From positions 32,243,375-32,307,374 of the forward strand of contig CAIIXF020000005.1 of the NCBI GenBank assembly GCA_903813345.2: 64,000 nucleotides of DNA. The letters run 5' to 3'. A program made the translations under genes and the position numbers. Shown here piece by piece: positions 23,836 through 34,654 of this stretch (position 1 is the stretch's first letter; each line of letters begins with the position of its first letter). Below the pieces are notes generated by a model, which ran no database searches, had not been told where the DNA came from, and worked only from the letters and a program-made list of their open reading frames with translations. The DNA is from Owenia fusiformis (Eukaryota; Annelida; Polychaeta; Sabellida; Oweniidae).

Positions 23836-25125
23836 AGGCCCATAAGACACTTTTCTCCAAGGGGGGTGCGGTTTTAATTAAAGAAAAAAAAGGTCAATGT
23901 TTTGCCGCGTAAATCAAATTGCGTAAGTCAAAGGGGGGGGGGGGGTCGGTTACTCCCTATATTGGGGTCACTCAGCCTATTTTGTAGTATTTTATTGTTT
24001 TCGTATTGTTTTTAGACGAAATATTGTATGAGCAATTTGGAGAAACACTGGAATAGGGGAAGGATGTACTCGAAGGGCATGAATGTCCGAGAACTTTTAC
24101 CAGTTCAAGATCACATTCAGTGATTTCTGGACCCTTTCAAGATGTTTTATATTAATTGAATAGAATCTTTTTATAAGAAATTCAAATTTTTTCAATCAAT
24201 TTGTTCTTAGGGAAACGAGGGGGCAGCAAGGAAAATTTTACTTATTCAAGATGCTGTCTGGCTAATTCTGAGCACTTTTAATGTGTTTGAGTAAATTAAT
24301 TCTTTAGTTTTTGGGGTGGGCTGCCAGAAATTTTCATGTTTTTATGATTTCATTATGTCACTTGGTGACTTCTAGGCACTTTTAAAGTGTTTAAAATTAA
24401 CAAATGCAACTTCCAAACTTGTGAGGAGTGACCCACTCCCCCTAGAAAATTTTACACTTTTGAGATGCTATTTGGTGCTTTCCGGGCACTTTTAACTTTA
24501 AAATTCTTTTTGGGGGTGTCAAAGAGAATGAGAGAGTGAAGTGGGGTGGAGTGCCAGAGGGGGAGCAAGGGGTTGTCCCCAAGAAACATTGACCATATCA
24601 AGGTGCCATATGATGATGTCTGGGTACTTTAAAAATGTCTGAGACAATACATGAAATTCAGAATTTTCTCAATTGTTTTGTGGGGGATGTGAGGGGGTGG
24701 GTGGCCAACTCTTCTAGAAAATTTTACATTTTCAAGATGACATTTGGTGCTTCTGGGCACTTTTGAAGTGTTTGAGTCAATCGAAAAAAAAATTGAAAAA
24801 CAATTACATTTTTTCAATTTTTTGGGGGGTGTCAAAGGGGGGTGCCAGAGGGGGAGCAAGTGTTTGTCCCCCATATCTCCCACCCCAGAAACATTGACCA
24901 TATTAAGGTGTTATTTGATGAAGTCTGGGCACTTTAAAAGTGTCTTAGACCATGCATGAAATAAATTCAGAATTTTTGTGAATTGTTTTGTGGGGGATGT
25001 GAGGGGTGGCCTACTTCCCTAGAAAATTTTACAATTTTAAGATGCTATTTGGTGCTTTCTGGGCACTTTCGAAGTGTATGACTCAATAAAAAAAATTGAA
25101 AAAATCACAATATTTTGGGGGATGT

Positions 25126-27121
25126 TTTTTTTTTTTTCATTTCTCATTTATTCCAAATATAACATAAAATACATTACAATATTATTGCCTACGTTTTTCA
25201 ACATTGTCGGCAATATACAAAACATATAAAAATGGAAACAATGAAAATACAATAGATAAGGTACATAATATTAATGGCAGGGAATGTTAGAGGCTTTCAG
25301 GGGGGGGGGTTAATCTAAAATATCAAGAGCCTGGCAGATGTAATGGCTAACTATATGAATAATTTGTTCATTATCAGTTACAGTGAGATTTCTGTCTCCA
25401 AATAATAAAAATTGAATTTTTTCATGAGAGTTTAAATTTTGGAAACGATTGAAAAATCCTAAGGTTTTTAGTCCTGCTAGGAGAGTGCATCTTTCTTGTT
25501 GCAGCAGAGGGCAGTTTAATAAAAAGTGATGCGTTGTTTGTTGTATGTCACCACATACGCAGAAAGGGTCATTTACTGTCACAAAGTTATGGGAATATAA
25601 ATGTGCTTTTAGAATCAGTCCAGCTCTAAATCTATTGAACAGAATTTCAATTTTCCTTGGCATTGTCATATTCATTTTAGTAGTGGATACTCTGGAGTCA
25701 GGGCTCATATTTCCTCTTACTAACCTTTTAAATCTAGATATTGGTTGGCCTTTCCTGTCCTCATATGGTATGTCATCCCACAGGGTCATAGCCCTGATAA
25801 TGGTCGACTTTTTGAACGAATTACTGATTGGAAAGGGTATTCTATAATGCCTTGGTTGTCTTAGGGGCCGATTTGGAATATTCTCGTATGAACTAACTAA
25901 ATCACAAATGAAAGGAGGGAAACAATGGTATCTAGCCTTGAAAGCAAAAATTTTAAGATGTTCTTCTCTCCTGGAAGCTAACGTTTTCCAGTTGAGTAAT
26001 GATAAAACTTTCGATGTGTTTGAACCGTGTATTGCTCCTGACACATGGCAAGCTGCTTGATAATGAAGTCTATCCAATGTTAATAGTTTTGAAGTTGATG
26101 CCTTATCATATATTGTATCACAGTAGTCGAAATGTGGTAGTATAAATGAATTATATATATTCTCTAGGTATTTACTGTTTAGCATTTTAGTTAACTTTTT
26201 CAATGGTCTCATGAGAGAGATTACTCTCTCTATGAGTTGGTCAACATGTGAATTAAAGTTAAGATTTTGATCAAGTACTAAGCCCAGGTGTTTGTGTTTG
26301 GTGCAACTAGGAATCACATCTCCTCCTAGTTTTAAAGGGACTGGCTCTTGTAATAGTCTTCTATTTCCTGATACAAAGGTTAAGTCAGCACTTTTTTGTG
26401 CCTTAAAAGTCATCTTCCAAGTCATGGCCCAATTTGCCAAAATGTCAAGATCTCTTTGAAGTGGTTGGTGAATGTTTAAAATCTGATCAAAACTGTCATG
26501 TGCACTATAAATAGATGTATCATCAGCAAAAATAAATGTTTTGGATAGGAGATCATCTGGTAAGTCATTAATGTAAATTAGAAATAGGAGGGGCCCGAGG
26601 ACTGATCCTTGAGGTACACCTGCATTGATTTTATAGTTATTTATATTGTGATCATTGTTATTATTATTGATATTTGTTCCATTATTAAGATTTCCATAAT
26701 TTTCAGAAGACCAATCAGATAAGCTGTTGTTGACTTTGGCTCGAACCCTTCTGTCTTTTAAATATGATGTCATTAGCTGTACAAAATTGAAATTACAACC
26801 ATAGCCTTTAAGTTTCTGTATAAGTAATCTATGCGGGACTAAATCAAAAGCGGCTGTTAAATCTAAAAAAGCTGAGCGGACATATTTATTATTATCTATA
26901 TTTTCATGGATATTGTGAACAATGTTAATTAACTGGTTAACGGTGCTGTGCTTCGGGAGAAAACCACTCTGGAATTTGTATAAAAGGTTGTGTTGAAGCA
27001 GATGAGCCAAAAGATGTTTGTGAATGATGGTTTCAAGAACTTTCGAAAGGTTACTTAAGAGTGTCACCGGTCTATAGTTGCTGACAAGTTCCCTGTCTCC
27101 TTTTTTATAAATAGGAACTAT
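25126..27121 (-). mobile_element. 5'-truncated non-LTR retrotransposon (LINE), with poly(A) and 9-bp target duplication
   Basis: On the minus strand the element ends in a poly(A) tract (T run at 25126-25137). gggggatgt flanks it on both sides (25117-25125 and 27122-27130), in the middle of the G-rich repeat, which supplies the empty-site sequence. The 5' end is cut inside the reverse transcriptase domain, the usual result of incomplete target-primed reverse transcription. The intact frame suggests a recent insertion. Confidence 0.9.
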
Positions 27122-27133
27122 GGGGGATGTCAA
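25310..27133 (-). CDS. LINE reverse transcriptase ORF, N-terminally truncated (CR1/Jockey-like)
   Basis: 607 codons without a break. The first four residues (MTSP) come from the flanking host repeat, so the ATG is not the element's own; LINE sequence begins at IVPIYKKGD. Reverse transcriptase motifs follow: NYRPVTLLSNLSKVLE (about 19-34), motif A FLDLTAAFD (89-97, D91), GVPQGSVLGPLLFLIYINDL (172-191) and the catalytic FADD (202-205), then HLGLVLDQNLNF. The C-terminus has a Cys/His knuckle, CVCGDIQQTTHHFLLNCP, as in several non-LTR clades. An Asn-rich insertion (about 149-167) sits between motifs A and B, probably a simple-repeat expansion. Endonuclease and ORF1 are absent, so it cannot move alone. 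The exact clade needs a phylogeny. Confidence 0.93.
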   Translation of the reverse strand: MTSPIVPIYKKGDRELVSNYRPVTLLSNLSKVLETIIHKHLLAHLLQHNLLYKFQSGFLPKHSTVNQLINIVHNIHENIDNNKYVRSAFLDLTAAFDLVPHRLLIQKLKGYGCNFNFVQLMTSYLKDRRVRAKVNNSLSDWSSENYGNLNNGTNINNNNNDHNINNYKINAGVPQGSVLGPLLFLIYINDLPDDLLSKTFIFADDTSIYSAHDSFDQILNIHQPLQRDLDILANWAMTWKMTFKAQKSADLTFVSGNRRLLQEPVPLKLGGDVIPSCTKHKHLGLVLDQNLNFNSHVDQLIERVISLMRPLKKLTKMLNSKYLENIYNSFILPHFDYCDTIYDKASTSKLLTLDRLHYQAACHVSGAIHGSNTSKVLSLLNWKTLASRREEHLKIFAFKARYHCFPPFICDLVSSYENIPNRPLRQPRHYRIPFPISNSFKKSTIIRAMTLWDDIPYEDRKGQPISRFKRLVRGNMSPDSRVSTTKMNMTMPRKIEILFNRFRAGLILKAHLYSHNFVTVNDPFCVCGDIQQTTHHFLLNCPLLQQERCTLLAGLKTLGFFNRFQNLNSHEKIQFLLFGDRNLTVTDNEQIIHIVSHYICQALDILD

Positions 27134-27833
27134 GGGAGGAGGGGGTGCCAGAGGGGGAGATGGAGTGGAGATGCAAGAGGGCGAGTAAGTGTTAGTCTCC
27201 CAGAATCATTGACTATATCAAGGAGCTATTTGATGATGTCTGGGCACTTTACATGTGTCTGAGATGATACATATTTAAATTCAGAACTTTTCAATTGTTT
27301 TGTTTTGGGTGGGAGAGGAGGCCCACTCCCCCTAGAAAATTTTACAATTTTAAAACGCTATTTAGTGCTCTCTGGGTACTTTCAAAGTGTATGAGTCAAT
27401 TAAAAACTTGAGAAAATCACAATTTTTTTCAATTTTTTGGAGGGGTGTCAAGGAGGAGGGGTGCCAGAGGGGAGGTGGGGTGGGTTGGGGATCCCAAAGG
27501 GGAGCAAGTGTTAGTCCCCCAGAAACATTGACTATATCAAGGTGCTATGTGATGATGTCTGGGCACTTGGGCACTTTAAAAGTGTCTGAGACAATACATA
27601 GAATAAATTCAGAACTTTTCCATTGTATTGAGGGGGGTGTGAGGGGTGACCCACTCCCTCTAGAAAATTTTACAATTTTAAGATGCTATTTGGTACTTTC
27701 TGGGCACCTTAAAAGTGTATAAGACGATGAAAAAAAAAATTACCAAAAATTATATTTTAAAAAAATTTAATTTTTTTTGGGGGGGGGTGTCATAGGGGGG
27801 TGCGGTCGCACCCCCCCCATCTGACGGCCCTGT

Positions 27834-29398
27834 ACTTGGACACATTGCTACCTTCAACCTAAACATCAATTTAGCCAATATACCATACATGTAGCTTCTT
27901 TGATGTACCTAAAGATGACAGGGTTTTTGAAAAAATTTAAGAAAATGGTCCATCTATAAATCGGCTATAATATGAATGAGTTTCAACATCATGATAAACC
28001 ATCACATTTCATTTCATGCTCTATCAAAATATAAATCAGTATTATGGGTTAAATTTAGTGATCCAAGAGAGCCCAGATTTCAGGTATTTTTGATCTTTCA
28101 TCTAAGTTTACGTTTTTTCATCTAATTAAGTGTCAGTAAAGTAATTGTGTAATTATCAAAAGGCAGTGACAATAGGATACAGCTATTATGAATGTATGCA
28201 TCATGATAATCCATGACATCTCATTTCTTCTCAGCCCTGAGATGTTTCAGGTGAAACAGAAAGATGCTATGAGTATCAGAATGGAATGTATGGACATTAA
28301 CGGCAATAATTATGTGATAATCACCACAAATTATGTGAGTTGAACATTTCATCAGAGAACTGTTATTCTACCATACCCTGGGCACGTTCATTTAGAGATT
28401 CATTTGTCAACTTTTTCTTCAAAAAGTAAAAGCACATGTATTGACTTCTTGCGTAAATCGTATGATCCTTTCATGCATTTTGTCCATTTTACAGACGTGA
28501 TTTATGCCATTTTAGAAGAATCCACATGTGACATATATAACATAAAATTTTTAATCTAAATATGTACGATATGACATACAGATCGACTTCACATGCATCA
28601 CACGATCAGATGGCTGCATGGTTCCAACAATTCAACATCGACGGATCCAGCAGCTTTGCATACACAATCCATGCGTGAAATAAACGTTTTACATAATAAA
28701 GATGTCGCACGTGTCAGTCCAAAAATAAAAGTTGAACAAATGTAAAAAATATTGTTCATTTAGTCAATCATAGTCATTGCTAGACAGTTAAATCAATGTA
28801 AATTGATAAAATGCTCGCTTGGATATGATCGTCAATGTCAATGTGGTCTAATGCACGGGGACAGTGTGAACAAGCTGTTCAAAAATGCACCATATCAGCT
28901 TCATGAAACGTTGTCCCAGGCACTTTGATGTCATGTTAAATTATATAGCAACCATAGCTCTACAGTTAACAACTTTTCATAAATATTTTGAAAAAGTTCA
29001 TAGTCCCGATACTTGAAAGTACATTTAGGGAAAATTTGACCACGATCGGTGCTGAATTAACAAAATTGTAAGTTCTGATACTTTTATGACACCCTCTTAC
29101 CATTAGCATCGTACTTTCGGGACACCCTGTACTATTATCGGCTCTACTTATTTGTATACATACAGCTAATCAGCAACTTTGAAGAAGGGTAATATTGTTT
29201 TTAATTCCAATCAATGTTGTCTTGCTTCACACTTCAAGACCCCTTCCCCTACTTTAACAACAGATAATAAAGCAGATAGGGTGGGGTCCAGGGTCTCGAA
29301 GTAAGACTACAATATAATGCAAAGTACGCATTGGAATCCATTTAAACAGCGCGTCCTTCATGTCTGAGGTAACTCAAGAAAAAATATCACAGTAAGTT
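27834..29398. other. Intergenic DNA with a dispersed-repeat fragment
   Basis: No exon recognised. 28212-28288 shares about 75 bp with 31348-31424 (see that pair). A solo terminal-like gacaccctgta occurs near 29120-29131 without an obvious partner. Confidence 0.4.
28212..28288 (+). repeat. Dispersed repeat fragment (partner at 31348-31424)
   Basis: Shares ccatgacatctca and then tttcaggtgaaacagaaaga, tgctatgagtatcagaatgg with 31348-31424. After the shared ...agaatgga the two diverge exactly where the MITE at 31427 begins. Confidence 0.75.
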
Positions 29399-29923
29399 TT
29401 ACATGTTTTTTTTAACAGCATTCCAAATGCATTGCCCATTTCTTATTAACTTCTGTATGAAAACTACTTGATTTATTAAGTGGACGTCCAGAGTTTTTTG
29501 ACTTAATAATGTATTTAAATATTTCTTTATCTCAATTTTAACAATAATTTTTACTATCACACCAGTATCAGATATCAAATTCCGAATCGTAAGATAAACG
29601 TAACACTCATGCATGTTAATTGGAAATATTGCTTCCAACACTTTACTAGTACACTCCTTATCCCTTCGAAGTAGGCGATTGATTAAATGTAATGAAACTA
29701 TCATAAGCCTAACGTTAAATATAACATTTATGTGATTCATATTATCAAGTATTTGAAGACCTACGGGGATAGCATAGGTGCCATTGTACTGATAATTGGA
29801 TAATAATATAATTCTGATATTGAATATATCCATAGAGACGCCTATAAACGATCGTTCTGATTCAGTTATTGTTTGGGAACCTTGATCTTCATGTGGCAGT
29901 ATCAGAGGAGTTTCTACTAACAT
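29399..29923 (-). CDS. Hypothetical 174-codon ORF, unrecognised
   Basis: Single-exon open frame beginning MLVETPLILPHEDQGSQTIT with an in-frame TGA nine bases upstream, ending in KKNM. It is rich in Ile, Leu, Val and Asn, without signal peptide, clear membrane helix or known motif. It is the longest frame outside the LINEs, which in such AT-rich DNA is unusual but can happen by chance. There is no splice or promoter support. It may be a short intronless gene, a fragment of an unrecognised transposon protein, or noise. Confidence 0.2.
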   Translation of the reverse strand: MLVETPLILPHEDQGSQTITESERSFIGVSMDIFNIRIILLSNYQYNGTYAIPVGLQILDNMNHINVIFNVRLMIVSLHLINRLLRRDKECTSKVLEAIFPINMHECYVYLTIRNLISDTGVIVKIIVKIEIKKYLNTLLSQKTLDVHLINQVVFIQKLIRNGQCIWNAVKKNM

Positions 29924-29999
29924 GCTGAATCAGCCGTATTGGGAGTAATTACATATTGAATGCATTCAACTGATTTGAAGTAGGTCATCCCCGGGAGGT

Positions 30000-30400
30000 C
30001 ATCTACATCTAGTTTATCTGCTACAACAGCAGCGGCTGTATATCCGCACAAGGGTTTGTATATTTGCTATATCTGTTATGGCTTGTATATCAGTTTTAGT
30101 CTGCATATCGACTGCTTGATTTGTGCTACTAAACGTTTGCATGCAATTGCATATCTGCTGCAGCGTATCCAGTACAAGCTTCTATACGTGATAGGCCTAC
30201 AGCATCTATACGCGTTATATCTTCCACAGCTTTTATATGTGTTACAACATATATATCTCCTACAACTCTGTTGTCACACTTGTATATCTGCAATAACTTT
30301 AATTTTATATCTCCCATAGTTTTTACATCTCCTACAACATTTATATCTCCTACACCTGGCTGTTTACTTATCTACTACAGTTCGTATCTAACGTTTGTAA
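30000..30400. repeat. Degenerate TATATCTCCTACAAC repeat region
   Basis: Variants of tatatctcctacaac, catatctgctgcagc and tatatctgttatggc recur irregularly about every 20-35 bp, thinning out after 30360. An old, decayed minisatellite. It explains the Leu/Tyr-rich open frames on both strands at 30056-30319. Confidence 0.6.
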
Positions 30401-30490
30401 CTTTATATTTTATATAAACTCGATTTTCGATTGTCAATTGCTTATTTTTGGAATAATCTACGATTATTGATGAAACAAAAGAAAAAAGTT

Positions 30491-30572
30491 TATCATTTGC
30501 ATTCGTTCGACTTTTCTTTTTAAAAGAGAGCTTCGTCTTCGGTAGTTTATAACTAGACTCTGCACGCAGTGT
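30491..30572 (-). mobile_element. 82-bp micro-element, copy 1 (minus orientation), 9-bp TSD
   Basis: Reverse complement of the unit at 37499-37583: tttgcattcgttcgac, agagagcttcgtcttcg and actagactctgcacgcag are shared. The direct repeat aaaaaagtt flanks it at 30482-30490 and 30573-30581. Confidence 0.7.
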
Positions 30573-30582
30573 AAAAAAGTTT

Positions 30583-31426
30583 GGTTTATCGACATTTTAC
30601 TTTTCGAACTCTTAAAAACAATGTTTTAAAGAAAGTTTAAACCACTTTGGCTTATACGAAGGTTGTATTATATAATTGGCTTCTATAGCAACACAGGGAC
30701 ATGATCGTGATCATGAAAAGCTTTAAAGTGTTATTCTATTTTTTTTAATTTTCAAAATATTTGGGAAATTGCTAAATTTATTCAGCATGGTGTTCTCCAA
30801 GTATAAATGATGACATTTAGAATTGTGATGTCATTATGCCACAGTTCAATAGTCTAGCTAACTCTCAAGTTCCTATTATAAGTGCACAAAAAGGTATTTG
30901 TTCATATTTTCAACTTTTTAATCGTTTTGATGTGACAAAAAGAACTGCCCCACCCTACCCTAACTCACCAACTTGATTTTATTATAACAGCAACACAGGA
31001 TTATCATGATCAGTTGAAATGAAGTTTTGTTGAATAATCAAAATACAAGATCATTCCTTAAAAAGTTGATGGAAAAATATTAAGTATTGATAAAGTTAAA
31101 ACAAATAGTGCATTACTTCAGGGACAACCCTCGTATTACTCAATGTTATCAAAATGTGGTTTCAATTTGAATTATCCCGACCGTCATATTGGCGATGCCC
31201 AAATTATTTGGGAGCCTGGGCCAGGATGAAGTATCCTAGATAGAAACTAGAAACATAGGATAGATCTGTTCTCGCACTGATTAAAATATGTTATGGTTAC
31301 ATCATTAGTCAAATTTTGTCCAAATAAGACAATACAGATATATACCATCATGATAAACCATGACATCTCAAATCTTCCCAGTTTCAGGTGAAACAGAAAG
31401 ATGCTATGAGTATCAGAATGGATAAA
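30583..31426. other. Intergenic DNA, no gene seen
   Basis: AT-rich; nothing recognised except the dispersed-repeat fragment at 31348-31424. Confidence 0.4.
31348..31424 (+). repeat. Dispersed repeat fragment (partner at 28212-28288)
   Basis: See the partner entry. Comparing the two gives the left edge of the MITE that follows. Confidence 0.75.
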
Positions 31427-31807
31427 CACTCCCCTCCATAAGTTTGGCAACCTCAGCTCCCTCATTGTGTTAAAGCCTCTTTATGTTTAAATTTTTATTT
31501 ACATAACCTGTGGAAAAAAACTTATAATATTGATGGAAATATAATTTGACTTCATTTCCAATGCCTCCAAATTTTCACATTTTTTTCCTTCAATTACAAG
31601 AAGTCGAAAATTGATGATAAATTTGATAAATTTTTGAAAATCGTCATTCCCATGTAAACCGATGGGAAATAGTGGGTTCGGGGCAAATCTGATATCTATC
31701 CAGTATATAACCTCGCTGGTTATGTAAATAAAAATTCAAGCACAAAGAGGCTTTAATACGTAGTTAAATGAGGGAGCTAAGGTTGCCAAACTTTTGGAGG
31801 GGAGTGT
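31427..31807. mobile_element. 381-bp MITE with about 90-bp inverted ends
   Basis: Left acactcccctccataagttt ggcaacctcagctccctcat and right atgagggagctaaggttgcc aaacttttggaggggagtgt are inverted copies. The homology continues through ttttatttacataacc on both sides. No coding content. Confidence 0.8.
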
Positions 31808-32960
31808 ATTTATCACCAATATCTAATTGCTAAATGTTAAGGTTGCGCCATCATCTCGTTAACTAATCTTTTAATGATGAACTTGCACCATTATCTTATC
31901 CTCCAATGATGAGGTTGCAACTAAGCTTTTTAGGAGGTTGCACCATTATCCTGAAAAATCAAATCAGTACAATATATCTTCGGGACATTGACATAATTCC
32001 GAGGATATTCCCTGTTGAATCCTATCAATATGCAATCTAATTAATAAGTACTCGTATATAAGGAATATGAGCGATGAGACTCGCAGTCGTTGTCGAAGTA
32101 ATATTAGTCAACATGTCGAGATACTAGGGCGAGGAGTCTGATTGATCGGGCATGGCAAAGTGCGCAAGCGAATACAAATATTCCTCTTATATTGCCGGTA
32201 CTGCCATGATATGCGCACGACTGCACAGTAAAACTGGATGATATTATTTAACTAGTGTTATTAGGTACAGAACAGAATAGGAAGAATTGATCTTTTATGA
32301 TTATTGGTTATCATTATTTGAAATGGAATGAAGACAACACGCAATTCTGCTTTGGATGAGATGGAACATCGTAACACCGAGGCCAAGAATCGTATTTAGC
32401 ATCAATGCCTGAATGCACATTTTAAATATCTTTTAACATAACATCTGAGAAAATAATAGAAATTCTTGACGGAAGAAAAGATGGCAACTCAGCCCGATTG
32501 ACAATCTATATTTCCACTAGAAGTAATTGTAATTGAAATGAAGCATTGCAATCTATTCGTCTGCTGTTTCTTGCCATAGAGCAGCGCAAATCAGTTGATC
32601 TATCGAGACTGTGTTATATTACGCCTTCTAGCCAATGTAGACTAGTACTGCATGCATGAGATGGGGACAGAAACAACGTAGTCCTTCATATTGCTTGCAA
32701 TACACAAGGATCACACCAGGAAGTAAAAAGATGGATTAGTATATGGATTTAAAACACACATAAAGGAGAAGAAGAATGGAATATCACAATTTACAATTAG
32801 CTAAAAGATGCGGATCTATGGCAACGGGATGTAGTAACTAAGGTTGTGTATGGCTTTTATGGCATCAGCTTTCAACAAGAAACCGTGATCATGCCACAGT
32901 TGATAGCAATTAGGTCTCAAATGATACATGAATAATAAAAAACAATTTGATATTACGTGT
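31808..32960. other. Intergenic DNA upstream of the candidate exon at 33053
   Basis: A locally repeated ggttgcaccattatc-like phrase at 31844-31955 and otherwise unique sequence. No exon recognised. Confidence 0.4.
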
Positions 32961-32969
32961 TACATTTAC

Positions 32970-32982
32970 ACGTCACACGTCA
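32970..32982. promoter_or_regulatory. Tandem CRE/ATF-like sites upstream of the candidate first exon
   Basis: acgtcacacgtca contains, on the minus strand, two successive TGACGTG words, about 70-80 bp upstream of the ATG at 33053. TGACGTG is the core recognised by CREB/ATF/XBP1-class bZIP factors. Whether this is a promoter is inferred only from position. Confidence 0.3.
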
Positions 32983-33052
32983 GCACGTCTGATACAGACG
33001 AGTCGTTTGTAACAACCGTTCTTAATTAAAGAGGGTGGATTAATCGCGAGGA

Positions 33053-33172
33053 ATGCCTCTAGCGAGGGAACGAGCAGGCTCTACGGCATCCAAGACCAGT
33101 TGGAAGAGCAAGCCACCACCCGTCGGTGAAGAACCCCATAGTCGAGAACCAAGCCTTCTGTCTGCCGATAAG
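33053..33172 (+). CDS. Candidate first coding exon of an unidentified gene
   Basis: ATG in good context (gaggaATGcc), in-frame TAA twelve bases upstream (33041-33043), then 40 open codons ending at aag|gtaagc, an excellent donor, phase 0. The segment is clearly GC-richer than its surroundings and codes a polar basic peptide: MPLARERAGSTASKTSWKSK, PPPVGEEPHSREPSLLSADK. That looks like the disordered N-terminus of a signalling or membrane protein. I do not recognise it. No downstream exon can be named with confidence; the gene may continue far along the plus strand or beyond the window. Confidence 0.5.
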
Positions 33173-34654
33173 GTAAGCTACCGGGTCACACACCCGCGTT
33201 TAATGGTTTAATTACGTGATAATTATTTTACCATGGTTACTGTGGCGAGACACTGCCATGATTAATATCAGTAATTCAAAGAATTACTTTTTACACGTTT
33301 TAATCTTTTTTGCATGATTGAATTAAACATGAGGGCATCATAACAACCTTCGATGTAAATACATGATCGCGTATGGAAATGAACTACACAGGTGGTCGAA
33401 TTCACTGTACATTTTCTGCTTTGGTGCACAATGGTATTTTTAATTGTATTTTCCAAGGAAGTTTCAGCATTGGCCATAATGTGGCTTATGCTAAAGCTGT
33501 AATAATTCAACTATCACATACATGATGCATAGAGTGAATCAAGAAAACGGAACCAACAAAGTTTTGAATAATAGTCTCAGATAAAAGGTTAGGATTCTGT
33601 TTATTGGGTCACCCTGTACGTTATGTTCCAAGAAACGTGCACTATGATCACTATCTAAGTATAATGCCTTACCATGATGATTCCGCGTATTCGTCGTTAG
33701 CCACATCCGATATTACCAGAATGTCACAATATATGAAATAAGAGCATCTCGATGATGACGCAATCTTCCTAACTTTCCAATATACCATTTGAAAGGTGAG
33801 AAAAAAGCCTACGACGAATAATAGTTAAATAATTAGCACAAAACCAGATCCGTATGTAAAAGTTTTGAAAATTTGAAATCGAAATTTGAAATTGAAATAT
33901 GAAATATTTGAAAATATGTCAAGATTTATTTCTATTTAGTTTGACAAACGATGGAAAATTAATCCCAGCAAAGTGAGAGAATCATGTGAGAAGCATATAT
34001 ATAAGACCGACAACGTGTGAACGAAACGTTATTCTATGACATGTGCGCGAGTATGTGTGTTTATTGATATTTTATAATCTTGTGCGTACATGATATTAAT
34101 TCTATCAGATTTCATTTGATTGCAATTTGTTTCTTAGAATTACATGGATTGTCGGAATAGAGTCTTTGAAGATGCTATTGGCTATTGTTAGCTTAGATTC
34201 CATGTACATGGTCTACTATTAGACTGATCTACGTTAAAGACGCCGACGTCTTAACTCAATAGTTAATAGTAATAGAATGAAGCAGTTCAATTATACCAAG
34301 GCTACATGTAGCTTCTCCGAAACCTTATTTGGAAAAATGAATCCTCATTTGTCATTTCTAATCATTAATTCCAGAAAGCCCTTGTCCTCATTCGGCCGGC
34401 ATTCGGTCCTTTCCGATATTTCTAGATTCGGTACACGTGATTTCTCCATTCAACATGTCTCTTACCTCATCCACTGTCTGTTCCCTCACATTATTCCATC
34501 CAGAGGAGAGTATTGTCATTATTGTTGCTCGGTATGTTGTACTCTAACTATTCAACCCTTCGTCTGTTCCATCCCAATCTTCCCATGGCCCATAGACTGT
34601 GGCACTTATTCAGTACCACCCATTGTGGGATCCACTGTGTCTCTACCATCCCTC
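33173..34654. other. Possible intron of the gene starting at 33053
   Basis: AT-rich, no further exon seen. A lone gggtcaccctgtac, resembling one end of the CAGGGTG elements, is at 33605-33618 without a partner. Open frames at 34277-34815 overlap and lack domain content. Confidence 0.35.

Larger units (their letters stand above)
23836..27833. repeat. G-rich tandem-repeat element with LINE inserted in it
   Basis: Repeats of about 300 bp, each a dimer of two diverged halves. One half has ctagaaaattttac ... atgctatttggtgctttc; anchors at about 24230, 24454, 24714, 25018, 27331 and 27658. The other has agaaacattgaccatatcaa ... gatgatgtctgggcac; anchors at about 24585, 24890, 27205 and 27523. GGGGG tracts separate the halves. 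Its start resembles that of 20583-20712, and the end (gtgcggtcgcacccccccc ... cggccctgta) is inverted relative to the start, so the whole array may be one transposon. Confidence 0.7.

Noticed and set aside
33605-33618. Lone gggtcaccctgtac as a transposon end
   Set aside because: No inverted partner found nearby, so no element is called.
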